Positions 17,289 to 27,155 of a stretch of 64,000 nucleotides of DNA are shown here, one piece after another. Positions within the stretch are counted from its first letter, which is position 1. Each line of letters opens with the position of its first letter. A program made the position numbers and the translations under genes. The notes under the pieces were generated by a model, which worked only from the letters and a program-made list of their open reading frames with translations, did no database searches and was not told where the DNA came from. This DNA is from Pokkaliibacter sp. MBI-7 (lineage in GTDB: Bacteria; Pseudomonadota; Gammaproteobacteria; Pseudomonadales; Balneatricaceae), in assembly GCF_029846635.1 (NCBI RefSeq), contig NZ_JARVTG010000003.1, positions 1-64,000 of the forward strand, read 5' to 3'.

Positions 17289-17711
17289 GTGACTAAAAAC
17301 GAGGATGCACGCTACCTGCCTGAGCGGCTGAATCGGGAGCCCACGGTGATCCGTGGGCTAACCAACAACGAGCTGTTACTGGTCATCGGCAGTGGTGTGG
17401 TAGTGGGCCTCGTGCTGGGAGTGTTCATCGTCGTTCTGCTACTGCCAGGGCAATTGCCGGCCATCCCCACCAGTATGGCGGTGTGTGGCTATCTGGCCCT
17501 GCGTTTTGGCAGCGACCGACTGGCTGCCGCCAAACGCAATAAGCCCGGTGCCTGGTTTTACCGCATGTTGGAGTGGCGGCTGCATCACGGCAGTGTCAGC
17601 CGCCTGTTTTTTCGTAAGGCATCACTGATCGATCAGGATGCAACCTGGTGGCTCCGCCGTGAGGGGGTACGGCGCCGATTGAGACGGAAACGCCAGGGCA
17701 TGTTCGACTGA
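17289..17711 (+). CDS. ICE membrane protein TIGR03750 (DUF3487)
   Basis: A 140-residue product from GTG 17289. It starts with a hydrophilic part (YLPERLNREPTVIRGLTNNE), followed by two membrane segments (LLLVIGSGVVVGLVLGVFIV and IPTSMAVCGYLALRF) and a basic tail (KRNKPGAWFYRMLEW). PTVIRGLTNNE and RNKPGAWFY are typical of DUF3487. Inner-membrane component, comparable in place to TraL-like subunits of type IV secretion. Confidence 0.88.
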   Translation: MTKNEDARYLPERLNREPTVIRGLTNNELLLVIGSGVVVGLVLGVFIVVLLLPGQLPAIPTSMAVCGYLALRFGSDRLAAAKRNKPGAWFYRMLEWRLHHGSVSRLFFRKASLIDQDATWWLRREGVRRRLRRKRQGMFD

Positions 17712-17794
17712 TGGCCCTGGATACCTCTCAGATAACGCGCCACTGCTAGCTACCTTCTTCCCACGCTGTATTCCTATTTCACTCTGGAGTTTTT

Positions 17795-18433
17795 ATGAGC
17801 CGACATCGCACTGCGCTGTCATCACGAGACTCGCACATCACCAGTCTGCGACTGGTGATTGCGCTGTTAGCCGCGATTGCAGGGTTCACGTCGTGGGGGT
17901 GGTATACCGCTCCCCGTCATTTGACTGTACACAACCCGCCTGACCTGCGCAGTGGCAGTACCCGCGCCTGGTGGGAGGTGCCACCCAGCACGGTTTACTC
18001 ATTTGCCTTTTATATTTTCCAGCAACTGAACTACTGGCCGCGTGATGGTGAGAGTGACTATCACGAGCGGATTGAGACGCTGCGTGCGTATCTCACCCCG
18101 TCCTGCAAGGCCTGGCTGGATAGCGACTATGAACGCCGTAAGGTGAGCCAGGAGCTGACCGACCGGGTGCGTTCTGTCGCAGAGATTCCAGGGCGCGGGG
18201 TTTCGGATGACCGGGTACATATCCAGGATCGCGACCACTGGGTGGTGGATCTGGAGTTAATGCTGACCGAAAGCGTTCATGGTGAGTCGGTCAAGAAGCT
18301 GGCCATGCTGCATCCGTTGAAGGTGGTGCGCTGGGATATGAATCCTGAAACGAACCCATTTGGACTGGCCCTGGATTGCTATGACTCCCTGCCAGAGCGA
18401 CTGGATGGCAGTGTGATGGAGGAGGTGAAATGA
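17795..18433 (+). CDS. ICE protein TIGR03746 (DUF2895)
   Basis: A 212-residue product with CTGGAGT before ATG 17795. One membrane anchor near residues 19-40, then PRHLTVHNPPDLRSGSTRAW, VYSFAFYIFQQLNYWPRDGE and TLRAYLTPSCKAWLD, which are characteristic of DUF2895. Predicted bitopic inner-membrane protein with a periplasmic domain, TraE/VirB8-like in position. Its stop overlaps the next start. Confidence 0.9.
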   Translation: MSRHRTALSSRDSHITSLRLVIALLAAIAGFTSWGWYTAPRHLTVHNPPDLRSGSTRAWWEVPPSTVYSFAFYIFQQLNYWPRDGESDYHERIETLRAYLTPSCKAWLDSDYERRKVSQELTDRVRSVAEIPGRGVSDDRVHIQDRDHWVVDLELMLTESVHGESVKKLAMLHPLKVVRWDMNPETNPFGLALDCYDSLPERLDGSVMEEVK

Positions 18434-19416
18434 AGATGATGACACGCATGGGTGTAAGCCTGGTCGTGGGGATGGTGCTGTCTCCCCTGGCTTCTGCCGT
18501 GGAGCTGGTGCACTGGAATCGGGTGCCGATCAAAACCGCACTGGCTGTCGGCCAGGAACGGATTGTCTATGTGGATCGTAATGTGAAGCTGGCCCTGCCG
18601 GTGGCCCTGGCCGATACCCTGCGGGTACAGAATGCCGGTGGGGCGCTGTACCTCAAAGCCGCTGCACCCTTTCCCGAAACCCGTATTCCGCTTCAGGTAG
18701 TGGAAACAGGCGAGATTATTCTGCTGGACGTGACCGCGCAGGATGCGGCCACCGTCACAGCCAACAGCTCGGCCTATGAGCCGATGAAGGTGCTGTACGG
18801 GGAAGGGGATGACCTGAGCAGCTTTGGTATCACGGCAGGTCTGTCGCCCAACTATGCCAGTGATGGGATGCCGGGCAGTGCAGGTGCGGGCGCCGTGTCT
18901 GCTCGTGCGTCAGGTTCGTCAGCGAACAGCGCAGCGGCTCCCGCCGCACCGCGCCCGACGGCCGATGATGCCGTCGCCGGTCGCATTGGCCGCACGGATG
19001 CCACCTCTCGCACTCCTGCCCCTATTTCTCTCACGCGCTATGCCGCGCAGAACATGTACGCCCCGTTACGTACCGTCGAGGCACTGCCTGGTGTGAGCGC
19101 GGTACCCGTGCGCGCCAAAGGCCCGCTGGGATCGCTGCTGCCCTCGCTCGATGTCGATGCCCGTGCCGTCGCGGCCTGGAAACTGGCTGACTACACCGTC
19201 ACGGCAGTACGCCTGATCAATCGGGCTCCTCGTGCGGTCCTGCTCGACCCCCGTCTGCTGAATGGGGATCTGTATAGTGCCGCCTTTCAGCATCCGACGC
19301 TGGGGCCGGCAGGTAGCGCCGAGGATACCACGACGGCGTATCTGGTGACGCAGGGCAAAGGTCTGGAGTCCGCCCTGCTGCCCCTGCCCTACCGCCCAGC
19401 TAAAGGAGCGAAATGA
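18430..19416 (+). CDS. ICE protein TIGR03749 (TraK-like position)
   Basis: A 328-residue secreted product with signal peptide (MGVSLVVGMVLSPLASA). It has VELVHWNRVPIKTALAVGQERIVYVDRNV near the start and YAAQNMYAPLRTVEALPG and VRLINRAPRAVLLDPRLLNG further on, separated by an Ala/Ser/Gly-rich linker at about residues 145-195. This is the PFL_4704 family, which occupies the TraK/VirB9 place in MPF-G systems. The next gene overlaps it by 4 bases. Confidence 0.9.
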   Translation: MKMMTRMGVSLVVGMVLSPLASAVELVHWNRVPIKTALAVGQERIVYVDRNVKLALPVALADTLRVQNAGGALYLKAAAPFPETRIPLQVVETGEIILLDVTAQDAATVTANSSAYEPMKVLYGEGDDLSSFGITAGLSPNYASDGMPGSAGAGAVSARASGSSANSAAAPAAPRPTADDAVAGRIGRTDATSRTPAPISLTRYAAQNMYAPLRTVEALPGVSAVPVRAKGPLGSLLPSLDVDARAVAAWKLADYTVTAVRLINRAPRAVLLDPRLLNGDLYSAAFQHPTLGPAGSAEDTTTAYLVTQGKGLESALLPLPYRPAKGAK

Positions 19417-20939
19417 TGGCGACGATCAGAAGCAATGGACTATTGAAGGTCATCATTCCTGCTGCGGTCATCGGTGCCGTCGCGATTGCCTACTCTGGCC
19501 GCGACGACAGCAGTAGCGACACGCCGGCGCAGGCAGCCCAGGGTACCTCTGTGCGGGAGTTGACGTCGGAGGAGAAAAAGCGGTTGGGCATGGACGGTGC
19601 TCAGGACACGGTGTCCGCACTGGTCGCAAAGATTGATCAAATGCGCGATTCGCAGTCGAAATCCAACCAGCTGATGCAGCAGTTGCTGGAGGAAAACGAC
19701 ACCTTACGGCAGAAGGCCGGGGATGTGGAAGGTGCAGCCAGTACCGCTGTCTCCAGTCAGCTGGCATCGGCCAAGAACGAGCTGATGGGACAGGTCGGTG
19801 AGCAGCTGTCCCAGTTCGAGAACCGCATGAATACCGTCACCAGCCAGCTGAACGCAGTGGGCAGCGACGGCGCCGTCTCAGGCTCATCCATGGGGGGAGC
19901 GGGCTCTGTGCCCCTGCCTGCGGATGCGGGTTTAGGGGGGCTGGGGGGTACCGTGACCTTCGGCGGGGAAACCTATATGTGGGTGGAGCCGCAGGACATG
20001 CGTAAGACCGATGCCAACGGCATGGTGTCCAGTACGGGAAGTCAGTTCAGTTTCCCCTCGTCATTCGGTGAGGTGGGTTCGCTGGCTGACAAAGGACTGA
20101 GTTCACTCAACAGCGCCACAAACGGTGCGGCGGCTCAGGTGCTGGGAAGTTCAGCAGAGGAAGACGCTGTGCCAGTGTACACCGTCGCAGAGAACGCCAC
20201 CCTGATGGGTTCGGTCTCTATGACCGCGCTGTTGGGACGTATCCCGATCAATGGTTCTGTGCAGGACCCCTACCCATTCAAGGTTGTCATCGGTTCAGAC
20301 AACCTGATGGCTAACGGCATCGAGCTGCCGGATGTGGCGCAGGCCGTGGTATCAGGTGTGGCCACAGGCGACTGGGTACTGAGCTGTGTGCGGGGTTCTG
20401 TCACTTCCATCACCTTCGTTTTCACCGACGGCACCATTCGCACTATCAACGGCCAGAGCGAAGAAGGCGGGCAAAGTCAGGGCAACGGATCATCGGCATC
20501 AGGTGCCGGAGCGCAGGGAGCGACACAAAGCCTGGGATGGTTATCCGATCCCTATGGGATTCCCTGTATCTCCGGTGAGAAAAAATCCAATGCCATGGAG
20601 TACCTGTCGACTCAGTTCGGTTTAGGGATGGCCACCGCAGCGGCCTCCGCTTCTGCCCAGTCAGAGACCACGTCGGTCACCGGGACGGATGCCGTGGTCA
20701 CTGCTGTCACAGGCGATGCGGGTAAATATGCGCTGAATAGCGGCATCGCCGGCGGCCTGGAGAAAGTCAGCGAGTGGGTCGCTCAGCGTTACGGCCAGAC
20801 CTTTGATGCTATCTACGTGCCACCGGGTCAGCCGGTGGCGCTGCATATCACCCGGGAGCTCAAGATCGATTATGAGCTGAATGGCCGCAAGGTCAGTTAT
20901 CTGTCGGGGGCGGGTGGCCGTTCTGGGGCGTTGGATTGA
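19413..20939 (+). CDS. ICE protein TIGR03752 (TraB/VirB10-like)
   Basis: A 508-residue product with an N-terminal membrane anchor (VIIPAAVIGAVAIAYSG), a coiled coil at about residues 65-140, a Gly/Ser-rich linker, then VPVYTVAENATLMGSVSMTALLGRIPING, GIELPDVAQAVVSGVATGDW and a long C-terminal domain ending in DAIYVPPGQPVALHITRELK. That is the PFL_4705 pattern of a TraB/VirB10-type protein, which would connect inner and outer membrane parts of the channel. Confidence 0.9.
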   Translation: MMATIRSNGLLKVIIPAAVIGAVAIAYSGRDDSSSDTPAQAAQGTSVRELTSEEKKRLGMDGAQDTVSALVAKIDQMRDSQSKSNQLMQQLLEENDTLRQKAGDVEGAASTAVSSQLASAKNELMGQVGEQLSQFENRMNTVTSQLNAVGSDGAVSGSSMGGAGSVPLPADAGLGGLGGTVTFGGETYMWVEPQDMRKTDANGMVSSTGSQFSFPSSFGEVGSLADKGLSSLNSATNGAAAQVLGSSAEEDAVPVYTVAENATLMGSVSMTALLGRIPINGSVQDPYPFKVVIGSDNLMANGIELPDVAQAVVSGVATGDWVLSCVRGSVTSITFVFTDGTIRTINGQSEEGGQSQGNGSSASGAGAQGATQSLGWLSDPYGIPCISGEKKSNAMEYLSTQFGLGMATAAASASAQSETTSVTGTDAVVTAVTGDAGKYALNSGIAGGLEKVSEWVAQRYGQTFDAIYVPPGQPVALHITRELKIDYELNGRKVSYLSGAGGRSGALD

Positions 20940-20950
20940 GGGGGAATGGG

Positions 20951-21472
20951 ATGATGGCAAGTAAATGGATTGCGGTGCTGGGGATGGTTGCTGTTGCAGG
21001 TATGACAGGCTGCTCGACCTCCAAAGACAAGATGTTTCCCACTAATGGGGCAACCATGCTGGATATCTACCATGGTCAGGGGATTGATACCGCAGGGCTG
21101 AGCGGGATGGGCGGTACCAGTACGAACCAACGTCAGTTGATGGATGCCCGCGCGTCACTTCGTCGCCCGCTGGGTGACGGTATCTATGATCAGCAGGCGT
21201 TGGCCACGGCAGGCAAGCCCACCGCCGAGGTGATGGTGGCCAGGCAGGCATGGGGCAATCGGGTGGCTGAGGTGAACGGGGATTACACCCGCACGGCGGC
21301 CAATGAGATCGTCAGCCAGTTCCCGCGCCTGCCCAACCCGGATCTGGTGGTGTATGTGTTTCCGCACCTGGCCGGTAATGAGCCGGCACCGATTCCGGGT
21401 TACTCCACGGTGATCCCGTTCTATTCGCGGATCCAGTACGCGATGCCCGGCGAACGCCTGGGCGACTACTGA
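20951..21472 (+). CDS. ICE lipoprotein TIGR03751
   Basis: A 173-residue product; ATG 20951 follows a purine-rich site (GAGGGGGAATGGG). Lipobox VAGMTGC puts the lipid-bearing Cys near residue 21. The body has MFPTNGATMLDIYHGQGI, TRTAANEIVSQFPRLPNPDLVVYVFPHL and VPIPGYSTVIPFYSRIQYAMPGE-like strings typical of this family (here APIPGYSTVIPFYSRIQYAM). Outer-membrane component, TraV-like in position. Confidence 0.9.
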   Translation: MMASKWIAVLGMVAVAGMTGCSTSKDKMFPTNGATMLDIYHGQGIDTAGLSGMGGTSTNQRQLMDARASLRRPLGDGIYDQQALATAGKPTAEVMVARQAWGNRVAEVNGDYTRTAANEIVSQFPRLPNPDLVVYVFPHLAGNEPAPIPGYSTVIPFYSRIQYAMPGERLGDY

Positions 21473-21485
21473 TAGCGAGGAAGCA

Positions 21486-24413
21486 ATGATGGGAGTCATG
21501 GAGAAGTTGCGGAGCGCCTTTGCTCTGCAGGGCGATGGTAAACACGTTGTGTCCCTGGCAGACGGGTCCACGCATGAGCGTATTTCGCGCTCAAACATGA
21601 CCATCGCAGACGAGCAGGCGTTTATGAATAAGGGGCAGGAATTCAGCTCCTTTGTCGACCTGCTGCCCTGGGTGGATTACAACCATAAGCATCAGGTGTT
21701 TGAGCTGGAGGACGGGAGCTCGGTAGGCGTGGTGTTTGAGCTTAAGCCCGTGATTACCGAAGGGCGTGACGATGCATTTATCGAAAACGTCCGTTTTCAG
21801 GTGCAACAGGTACTGCAGTCATCCTTCGATGAATATGACACGGAGCCTTGGGTAGTGCAGCTTTACTGCCAGGATGAAACCAGCTTTAGCTCGTACCTGG
21901 AACATCTCGATGCCTATATCGATCCCATGATCGCGGATACCGAGTTTACTCAGGCCTATCTGAAGCAGATGGAAGGCCATTTGCGGGGGATCAGTAAGCC
22001 CGGCGGGCTGTTTGAGGACACGGCAGTGACGCGCAACCCCTGGCGTGGCCAGATCCGCCGCACTCGCCTGGTGTTGTACCGACGTTTTGAGGCGAACTTT
22101 TCCCTCAAAGGCCACTCGACTGAGGATGAGTTTGAGACGGCGGTGCAGGACATCAATGACACCTGTGCCCGTCTGGTGGCAAACCTGGAGTCCATCGGGA
22201 TCGATGTCCAGCGCTGTGATGGCCGCAGTGTGTTTCAGTGGCTACTGCCCTGGTTTAACCCCTGCCCCACGCTGACGCAGGGTGATACGGAAGCGCTCGG
22301 CCGGCTTGCACACTATGTCGATGAGGAGCCCCCTGAGGGGCGAAGTCCGCTGCTGGACGATTTCTCCGAGTGCCTGATGTATTCCCACCCGGCATCGGAT
22401 GTGAATCGCGGTGTCTGGCTGTTTGATCGTATGCCCCATCGCGTGATCATGATGAATCGATTCAAGCAGGTACCTCGCCCCGGCATCCTGACGGCGGAGT
22501 TGCGACGTGGCCGCATGGTCAATTCGCTATTCGACTCCCTCCCGGAGTCCACCATCATGACCATGACGATGGTGATCACGCCACAGGACTCAATCGAAGC
22601 CCATATCGATAAAATCCGGGACAGCTCGTCCGGCCATTCCAATGATGCAACAGCGGCACGTAAAGAGTGTGATGTGGCACAGCGTAAGCTGCTGGCCGGT
22701 GACAAAATGTGCCGTTTTTCATTGGCCTTCTATGTCCGTGGTCAGGATATGGCCCAGTTAAATGAGCGTACCAACCAGATTATTGCCGTCACGCAGACAG
22801 CAGGTATCGAAATGGTGGATCCGCGCCATGAGGTAGCACCGCTCAATAGCTATCTGCGCTGGCTGCCTATGAACTACAAGCCACATGAGGACCGCAAGCA
22901 CTGGTATGTCAATCTGGCGTACTTTGATCATCTGGCCTCGATTGTGCCCATCTTTGGCCGCGCCGTCGGTACCGGCAATCCCGGTTTTACGGCGTTCAAC
23001 CGGGGCGGTGGCCCTCTTACCTTTGACATGCTCTCCACCGCTGACCGGGCAAAAAATGCGCACATGCTGTTGCTGGGGCCGACAGGGGCCGGTAAGTCCG
23101 CCACCCTGGTGGCCATGCTGACGCAAGTGCTGGCCATCCATCGTCCCCGTGTCTTTTTGATTGAGGCCGGTAACAGCTTTGGGTTGTTTGCGGACTACTG
23201 TCAGTCACTGGGGCTCAGCGTCAATAAGGTGTCGCTCAAACCGGGTTCGGGGGTACGTCTGAACCCCTTTGCCGACAGCCATTTGTTGTTCGAGTCAGGA
23301 CGAAGCTATGACCCGGATGACATCAGCGATGATGAGGCTGACGACAGTGATGATGATGAAGGCGATGCGCAGCGGGATGTGCTGGGTGAAATGGAAGTGG
23401 CTGCCCGGCTGATGATTACCGGCGGTGAAGAGGCTGAAATCAAAGAGTACAAGCGGCAGGACCGCTCGGCGGTGCGTCGGGCCATTCAGCAGGCAGCGGA
23501 AGAGGCGTACGCCGGGAAACGGCAGATGACCGCACCGGACCTGCAGCGCGCCATGCGTGCCATGGCCCGTGATCCGGATCAGTCTGAGACCCGCCGCTTA
23601 CGTATCGAGGGCATGGCGGATGCGCTCGATCTCATGTGTGCACCGGGCTCGTTTGAGGAAGAGATGTTCGCCAAAGAAGGTACCCCCTGGCCAGAAGTGG
23701 ACGTTACTGTGGTGGATCTGGCCACGTTATCGCGTGAGGGTTACGAGGGGCAGTTATCCCTCGCACTGATCTCACTGTTTAACCACATCAACAACATTGC
23801 CGAGCGTGACCAGTTCTCAGGGCGGCAGATCGTGGTGCCTATCGATGAGGCGCACATTGTGACGGTCAACTCGCTACTGGCTCCCTATGTGGCCAAGATC
23901 GGCAAGATGTGGCGAAAGCTGGGGGCCTGGTTGTGGCTGGCCACCCAGAACATGGACGACTTCCCGGACTTTGCCAAGAAGCTACTGGGGCTTTGTGAGT
24001 GGTGGATCCTGCTGGTGATGGAGCCTGCCGAAGTAGAGCAGGTGGCGCGCTTCAAGACACTGAGTGCCGATCAAAAACACCTGGTGTTGTCCGCCCAGAA
24101 GGAAAAGCACAAGTACACCGAAGGGGTGGTGCTCAGCAAGAATCTGCAGATGCTGTTCCGCTCAGTCCCGCCCAGTTTGTATCTGGCGTTGGGGATGACG
24201 GAGAAGGAGGAAAAGAAAGCCCGTAAGGGGTTGATGGATGAGCACGGTGTCTCTGAGCTGGAGGCGGCCCTGATGATCGCTCAGAAGCTGGACAAGGCGC
24301 GGGGATTGGGAGTCAACAGTTCTGCCGGCATTAGCAGCGAGCTCTGCCAGCATCTGAATCCAGACGGGATCTATTCGCCGAAGAAGCCGGCATGGTACCC
24401 CCACCCGTACTGA
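21486..24413 (+). CDS. traC: Conjugative transfer ATPase, TraC/VirB4 type (TIGR03744)
   Basis: A 975-residue product, the usual length for the PFL_4706 family. Walker A GPTGAGKS lies near residue 531, Walker B with IVVPIDEAHIV near 782, and a later WLATQNMDDFPD motif is typical of VirB4-type ATPases. An acidic insert (DPDDISDDEADDSDDDEGD, about residues 615-635) follows the Walker A region. The enzyme powers pilus assembly and channel function at the inner membrane. ATG 21486 is 13 bases after the lipoprotein gene; a second ATG lies at 21489. Confidence 0.93.
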   Translation: MMGVMEKLRSAFALQGDGKHVVSLADGSTHERISRSNMTIADEQAFMNKGQEFSSFVDLLPWVDYNHKHQVFELEDGSSVGVVFELKPVITEGRDDAFIENVRFQVQQVLQSSFDEYDTEPWVVQLYCQDETSFSSYLEHLDAYIDPMIADTEFTQAYLKQMEGHLRGISKPGGLFEDTAVTRNPWRGQIRRTRLVLYRRFEANFSLKGHSTEDEFETAVQDINDTCARLVANLESIGIDVQRCDGRSVFQWLLPWFNPCPTLTQGDTEALGRLAHYVDEEPPEGRSPLLDDFSECLMYSHPASDVNRGVWLFDRMPHRVIMMNRFKQVPRPGILTAELRRGRMVNSLFDSLPESTIMTMTMVITPQDSIEAHIDKIRDSSSGHSNDATAARKECDVAQRKLLAGDKMCRFSLAFYVRGQDMAQLNERTNQIIAVTQTAGIEMVDPRHEVAPLNSYLRWLPMNYKPHEDRKHWYVNLAYFDHLASIVPIFGRAVGTGNPGFTAFNRGGGPLTFDMLSTADRAKNAHMLLLGPTGAGKSATLVAMLTQVLAIHRPRVFLIEAGNSFGLFADYCQSLGLSVNKVSLKPGSGVRLNPFADSHLLFESGRSYDPDDISDDEADDSDDDEGDAQRDVLGEMEVAARLMITGGEEAEIKEYKRQDRSAVRRAIQQAAEEAYAGKRQMTAPDLQRAMRAMARDPDQSETRRLRIEGMADALDLMCAPGSFEEEMFAKEGTPWPEVDVTVVDLATLSREGYEGQLSLALISLFNHINNIAERDQFSGRQIVVPIDEAHIVTVNSLLAPYVAKIGKMWRKLGAWLWLATQNMDDFPDFAKKLLGLCEWWILLVMEPAEVEQVARFKTLSADQKHLVLSAQKEKHKYTEGVVLSKNLQMLFRSVPPSLYLALGMTEKEEKKARKGLMDEHGVSELEAALMIAQKLDKARGLGVNSSAGISSELCQHLNPDGIYSPKKPAWYPHPY

Positions 24414-24550
24414 AGGTGCGCAGCTGTATCGGCAGGAGTGTCAGTCACTCCGTAGCAGGGCTGGCTGGAGCAGTTTACACCCAGCCTGACTGCGGCAGTC
24501 GGTAGGCTGACAGAGCATCGTGAGGGGCAGGATAACGTGGAGGGGACAGC

Positions 24551-24583
24551 AAAGGGTGACGGTGTGTGAGCACGTCACCCTTT
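24551..24583 (+). terminator. Terminator closing transfer block 1
   Basis: Stem AAAGGGTGAC/GTCACCCTTT, extended by inner GTG/CAC pairs, followed by TTTGTTATT. Confidence 0.8.
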
Positions 24584-24681
24584 GTTATTGGTGGTCAGGG
24601 CGTGAGCGTGGCCAGTGAGGCCAGACCTGCCTGGCGCTCACTCGATATACGCACAGTGGAAACATATACTCCCCCCTAGAT

Positions 24682-24704
24682 TGCCAGACGCCTCTTGTCT
24701 GGCA
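24682..24704 (+). promoter_or_regulatory. 8-bp inverted repeat upstream of 24752
   Basis: TGCCAGAC and GTCTGGCA with a 7-base spacer, 48 bases before the next start. An operator or attenuator is possible. Confidence 0.45.
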
Positions 24705-24751
24705 GACTGCTATATACCAACACATCATTCATAGAAAATGAGAGGTAACGA

Positions 24752-25606
24752 TTGAAGATTTTCAAGCTACGACCCAACGACACTCTGCACTATCCAATTG
24801 ATAAAGAGACTTTTGAAGAGGTCACCCTTAAACAAACTCCCTACTACTCTGGGGGGTCACATTTCGCCGTCTGTCCAGCGTGTGACAATCCCATTCAGCT
24901 GATAGGACTGATCCCTACTCATACCAACGATAAAGCACCGTACGGCAAACACTTCAGAAATGGGATCCCAGGTTTAGCTCGCTACAGTCAGTTCGAGTAC
25001 GATTGCTGTCCGCTGGCAGCCCGAAAAACGTATGACAGAGAACAGAGACGGCCTTCTGGCGGAGCTCTCAGCAACAAAATCCTTACGATTCTCCGCGAAC
25101 ATTTTGATCGGGTTGTGTACGTGCTTGAGAAAACAACAGGTATTTCGATCAGCGACAACATGGCCGAAGCCATGCTAACCCGCTATCTGGAACAAAGTGC
25201 TCACACCTATGTGGGGTCATCGCTCATCAATATTCCCTGGATGCTGGCGTATTTTTCAAACTCACAGGGGATGTATAAGCGCCGGATCACCAATGAAAAA
25301 ATGCAGCAAAGCATTTTGAAAAAAATCACTGCGGTTCAATTTGATGCGAACAATCGTCTGGAGAATAAGCCTGGACAATATGTGACACTAAACGTGTGCT
25401 TCATTCATCATCAAACTGATGGCGAGGGGGGAGAGTATGTGGATATGGTGGTGTCTGAGGGAATGAGCTTTGATGAAGGCCATATCGTATACAAAGAACG
25501 TCAGGTCTTTGACCATGACTTCCTTGAACGCCTCATGCGCAAGGAAGGCAATGAGAGCAAGCGACGTCAGCATTTGATCGACATCGCTCACCGTTTAATT
25601 CCTTAG
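24752..25606 (+). CDS. Hypothetical protein with CxxC zinc-ribbon-like N-terminus
   Basis: A 284-residue product from TTG 24752, set by GAGAGGT 7 bases upstream; no ATG fits. Near residues 37-50 it has FAVCPACDNPIQLIG, followed by GKHFRNGI and FEYDCCPLA, a Cys/His layout that could bind zinc and recalls the N-terminal part of CoiA-like proteins. The rest is helical and basic (YKRRITNEKMQQSILKKI). It has a lower GC content than the flanking transfer genes. Function unknown. It is the first gene of the accessory block inserted between TraC and TIGR03757. Confidence 0.65.
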   Translation: MKIFKLRPNDTLHYPIDKETFEEVTLKQTPYYSGGSHFAVCPACDNPIQLIGLIPTHTNDKAPYGKHFRNGIPGLARYSQFEYDCCPLAARKTYDREQRRPSGGALSNKILTILREHFDRVVYVLEKTTGISISDNMAEAMLTRYLEQSAHTYVGSSLINIPWMLAYFSNSQGMYKRRITNEKMQQSILKKITAVQFDANNRLENKPGQYVTLNVCFIHHQTDGEGGEYVDMVVSEGMSFDEGHIVYKERQVFDHDFLERLMRKEGNESKRRQHLIDIAHRLIP

Positions 25607-25609
25607 GTT

Positions 25610-25909
25610 TTACTCTGACGCTGGCTGAAGAGTAGCAGCCCCTGCTTGCTGCCACTGTTGTATCGGCCAGTTGTACGCATTCCCTACCTCTACCCACCAG
25701 GACTCTGGCAGCGGTGGCAGTATGCCACGGGCTTCTGCGATAGCCACACACCCCATGATGGTAGTCAGGGGCATGGAGAAGGCGTGGTAGTTATCGCGCA
25801 TGGCAAACAGCAGGGGTTCATCGCAACACTGGCTGGGAGGCTGTGGCGGCGCCAGGGGCTGATCTGCCAGGGTGGCAGGATTCTGTTGGGCTTGTTCCAG
25901 TTCGGACAC
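25610..25909 (-). CDS. Small hypothetical protein
   Basis: A 99-residue product. GTG 25909 has AAGGAG 9 bases upstream; a TTG at 25927 would give 105 residues but overlaps that site. It contains a Pro/Gln-rich stretch (TLADQPLAPPQPPSQCC), then LLFAMRDNYHAFSMPLTTIMG and ESWWVEVGNAYNWPIQQWQQ. It converges on the preceding gene with only 3 bases between stops. No family recognised. Confidence 0.5.
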   Translation of the reverse strand: MSELEQAQQNPATLADQPLAPPQPPSQCCDEPLLFAMRDNYHAFSMPLTTIMGCVAIAEARGILPPLPESWWVEVGNAYNWPIQQWQQAGAATLQPASE

Positions 25910-26203
25910 GACTTCGATCTCCTTCAACTCAGGGAATGGCCAGTGTCCACATTTTTACCCCGCTTCTCGACAAAGAAACCTTACACCGCTTTGTAGAGTT
26001 ACTGATGACCTCTTCCCCTAAGGATCAGCCTGAATAACCGGCGCTCACCTCAGTTGAGCCAACCGCAGAACGTCATCAAAACGACATGACCCTGTAATGA
26101 ACCGGAACTGGTGGACGTTCTTGTTTACTTAATTAGCAATCGTTTCGATGACTGGTGTAGTCCAGTTTAGTCAGTGCTTTCTTCACGATGTCCAAGGAGG
26201 GTC

Positions 26204-27136
26204 ATGGTGTCTTTGTCTTCTGCTTTCGTCTTTCCTTCTGCCGCTGTTCAGGCTGGTGATCCCTCTCCTTCTCTGTCTGCCTGGATGCGTTCGGCGCTGT
26301 CGCTGGACGGTGCCGGGTCAATGTCGTCTGCAGCGTCACCGGAGGGGGCGGGGATTCTGCGTCTCTCCCCTACTCTCAGTCAGCTAACACAATGGCTGCG
26401 TCAGGCTCAGCAACGGCTGATCCGGCACCGTGCAGCACTGGAACCTGGGGTGCCGGAGGTGTTGTATGTGGCCACGTCGCTGGATGCAGAAACGCTGGGG
26501 ACCGGCTTTGCGTTGATGGGGGACTGGGAGATGGCTCGCTGTTACTGGCAACGGGCCTGTCAGTATGGTTTACAGCCGCTGCGCATGGCTCAGGAAAGGC
26601 CGGATGATGACCCGGTGCTCATACAGGGGACGACGGCCTGTGATGTCCTTCGTCTGGTGGTATGCGCGCTGGCTGCGGGTGATCGTGATCTGCAGGAGGA
26701 GATCCTGCAGCAGTACCCGACCTGCCCCCTTCGCCTCACGCGCCAGGTACTGGTGCTGGATGGTATGGCTGACAGTATTCTGCAGGCCATGGCTGCCTGT
26801 TTGGCGGGCTATGCGGACATAGCCCGGCAGGTACTGCAGCTTGGCATGGGGCAACTGCCGGAGGATCCTGCCCTGTCCGGCTGTTATCAGGGGCTGGTGA
26901 ACATGGCCTGGGCGCTGCTGGGGATACTGAACCAGGATCAGGACACCTTTAATGCCGGTCTGATGGGACAGTTGGCTGTGCATTATCAATGGGCGCTGTG
27001 CAGTGGCCGTGAGATGGAGGAGACCTATATCTGTTTATCAGCCGTGGCCATGGTCAATCTGGGGCTACAGTGCGGCCTTGAGCAGCAGGTGTTTGATCTG
27101 TTGATTCCACAGGGATTGATCTGTCAGACCGGGTGA
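26204..27136 (+). CDS. Hypothetical helical-repeat protein
   Basis: About 310 residues. AAGGAGG lies just before ATG 26204; GTG 26207 is spaced better and may be the true start. After a Ser/Ala-rich first 50 residues the protein is all helices with TPR-like patterns (FALMGDWEMARCYWQRACQYGL, VVCALAAGDRDLQEEILQQY, AACLAGYADIARQVLQLGM). No catalytic motif. TPR-like folds usually bind other proteins; the partner is unknown. Confidence 0.65.
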   Translation: MVSLSSAFVFPSAAVQAGDPSPSLSAWMRSALSLDGAGSMSSAASPEGAGILRLSPTLSQLTQWLRQAQQRLIRHRAALEPGVPEVLYVATSLDAETLGTGFALMGDWEMARCYWQRACQYGLQPLRMAQERPDDDPVLIQGTTACDVLRLVVCALAAGDRDLQEEILQQYPTCPLRLTRQVLVLDGMADSILQAMAACLAGYADIARQVLQLGMGQLPEDPALSGCYQGLVNMAWALLGILNQDQDTFNAGLMGQLAVHYQWALCSGREMEETYICLSAVAMVNLGLQCGLEQQVFDLLIPQGLICQTG

Positions 27137-27155
27137 GTGGCCCCGGTGGTGAGGC

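Larger units (their letters stand above)
24414..24751. other. Intergenic region after TraC gene
   Basis: No supported gene. It holds the terminator at 24551-24583 and the inverted repeat at 24682-24704. A short frame (GWLEQFTPSLTAAVGRLTEH) reads through 24460-24570 but has no start or ribosome binding site and may be a remnant. Confidence 0.5.
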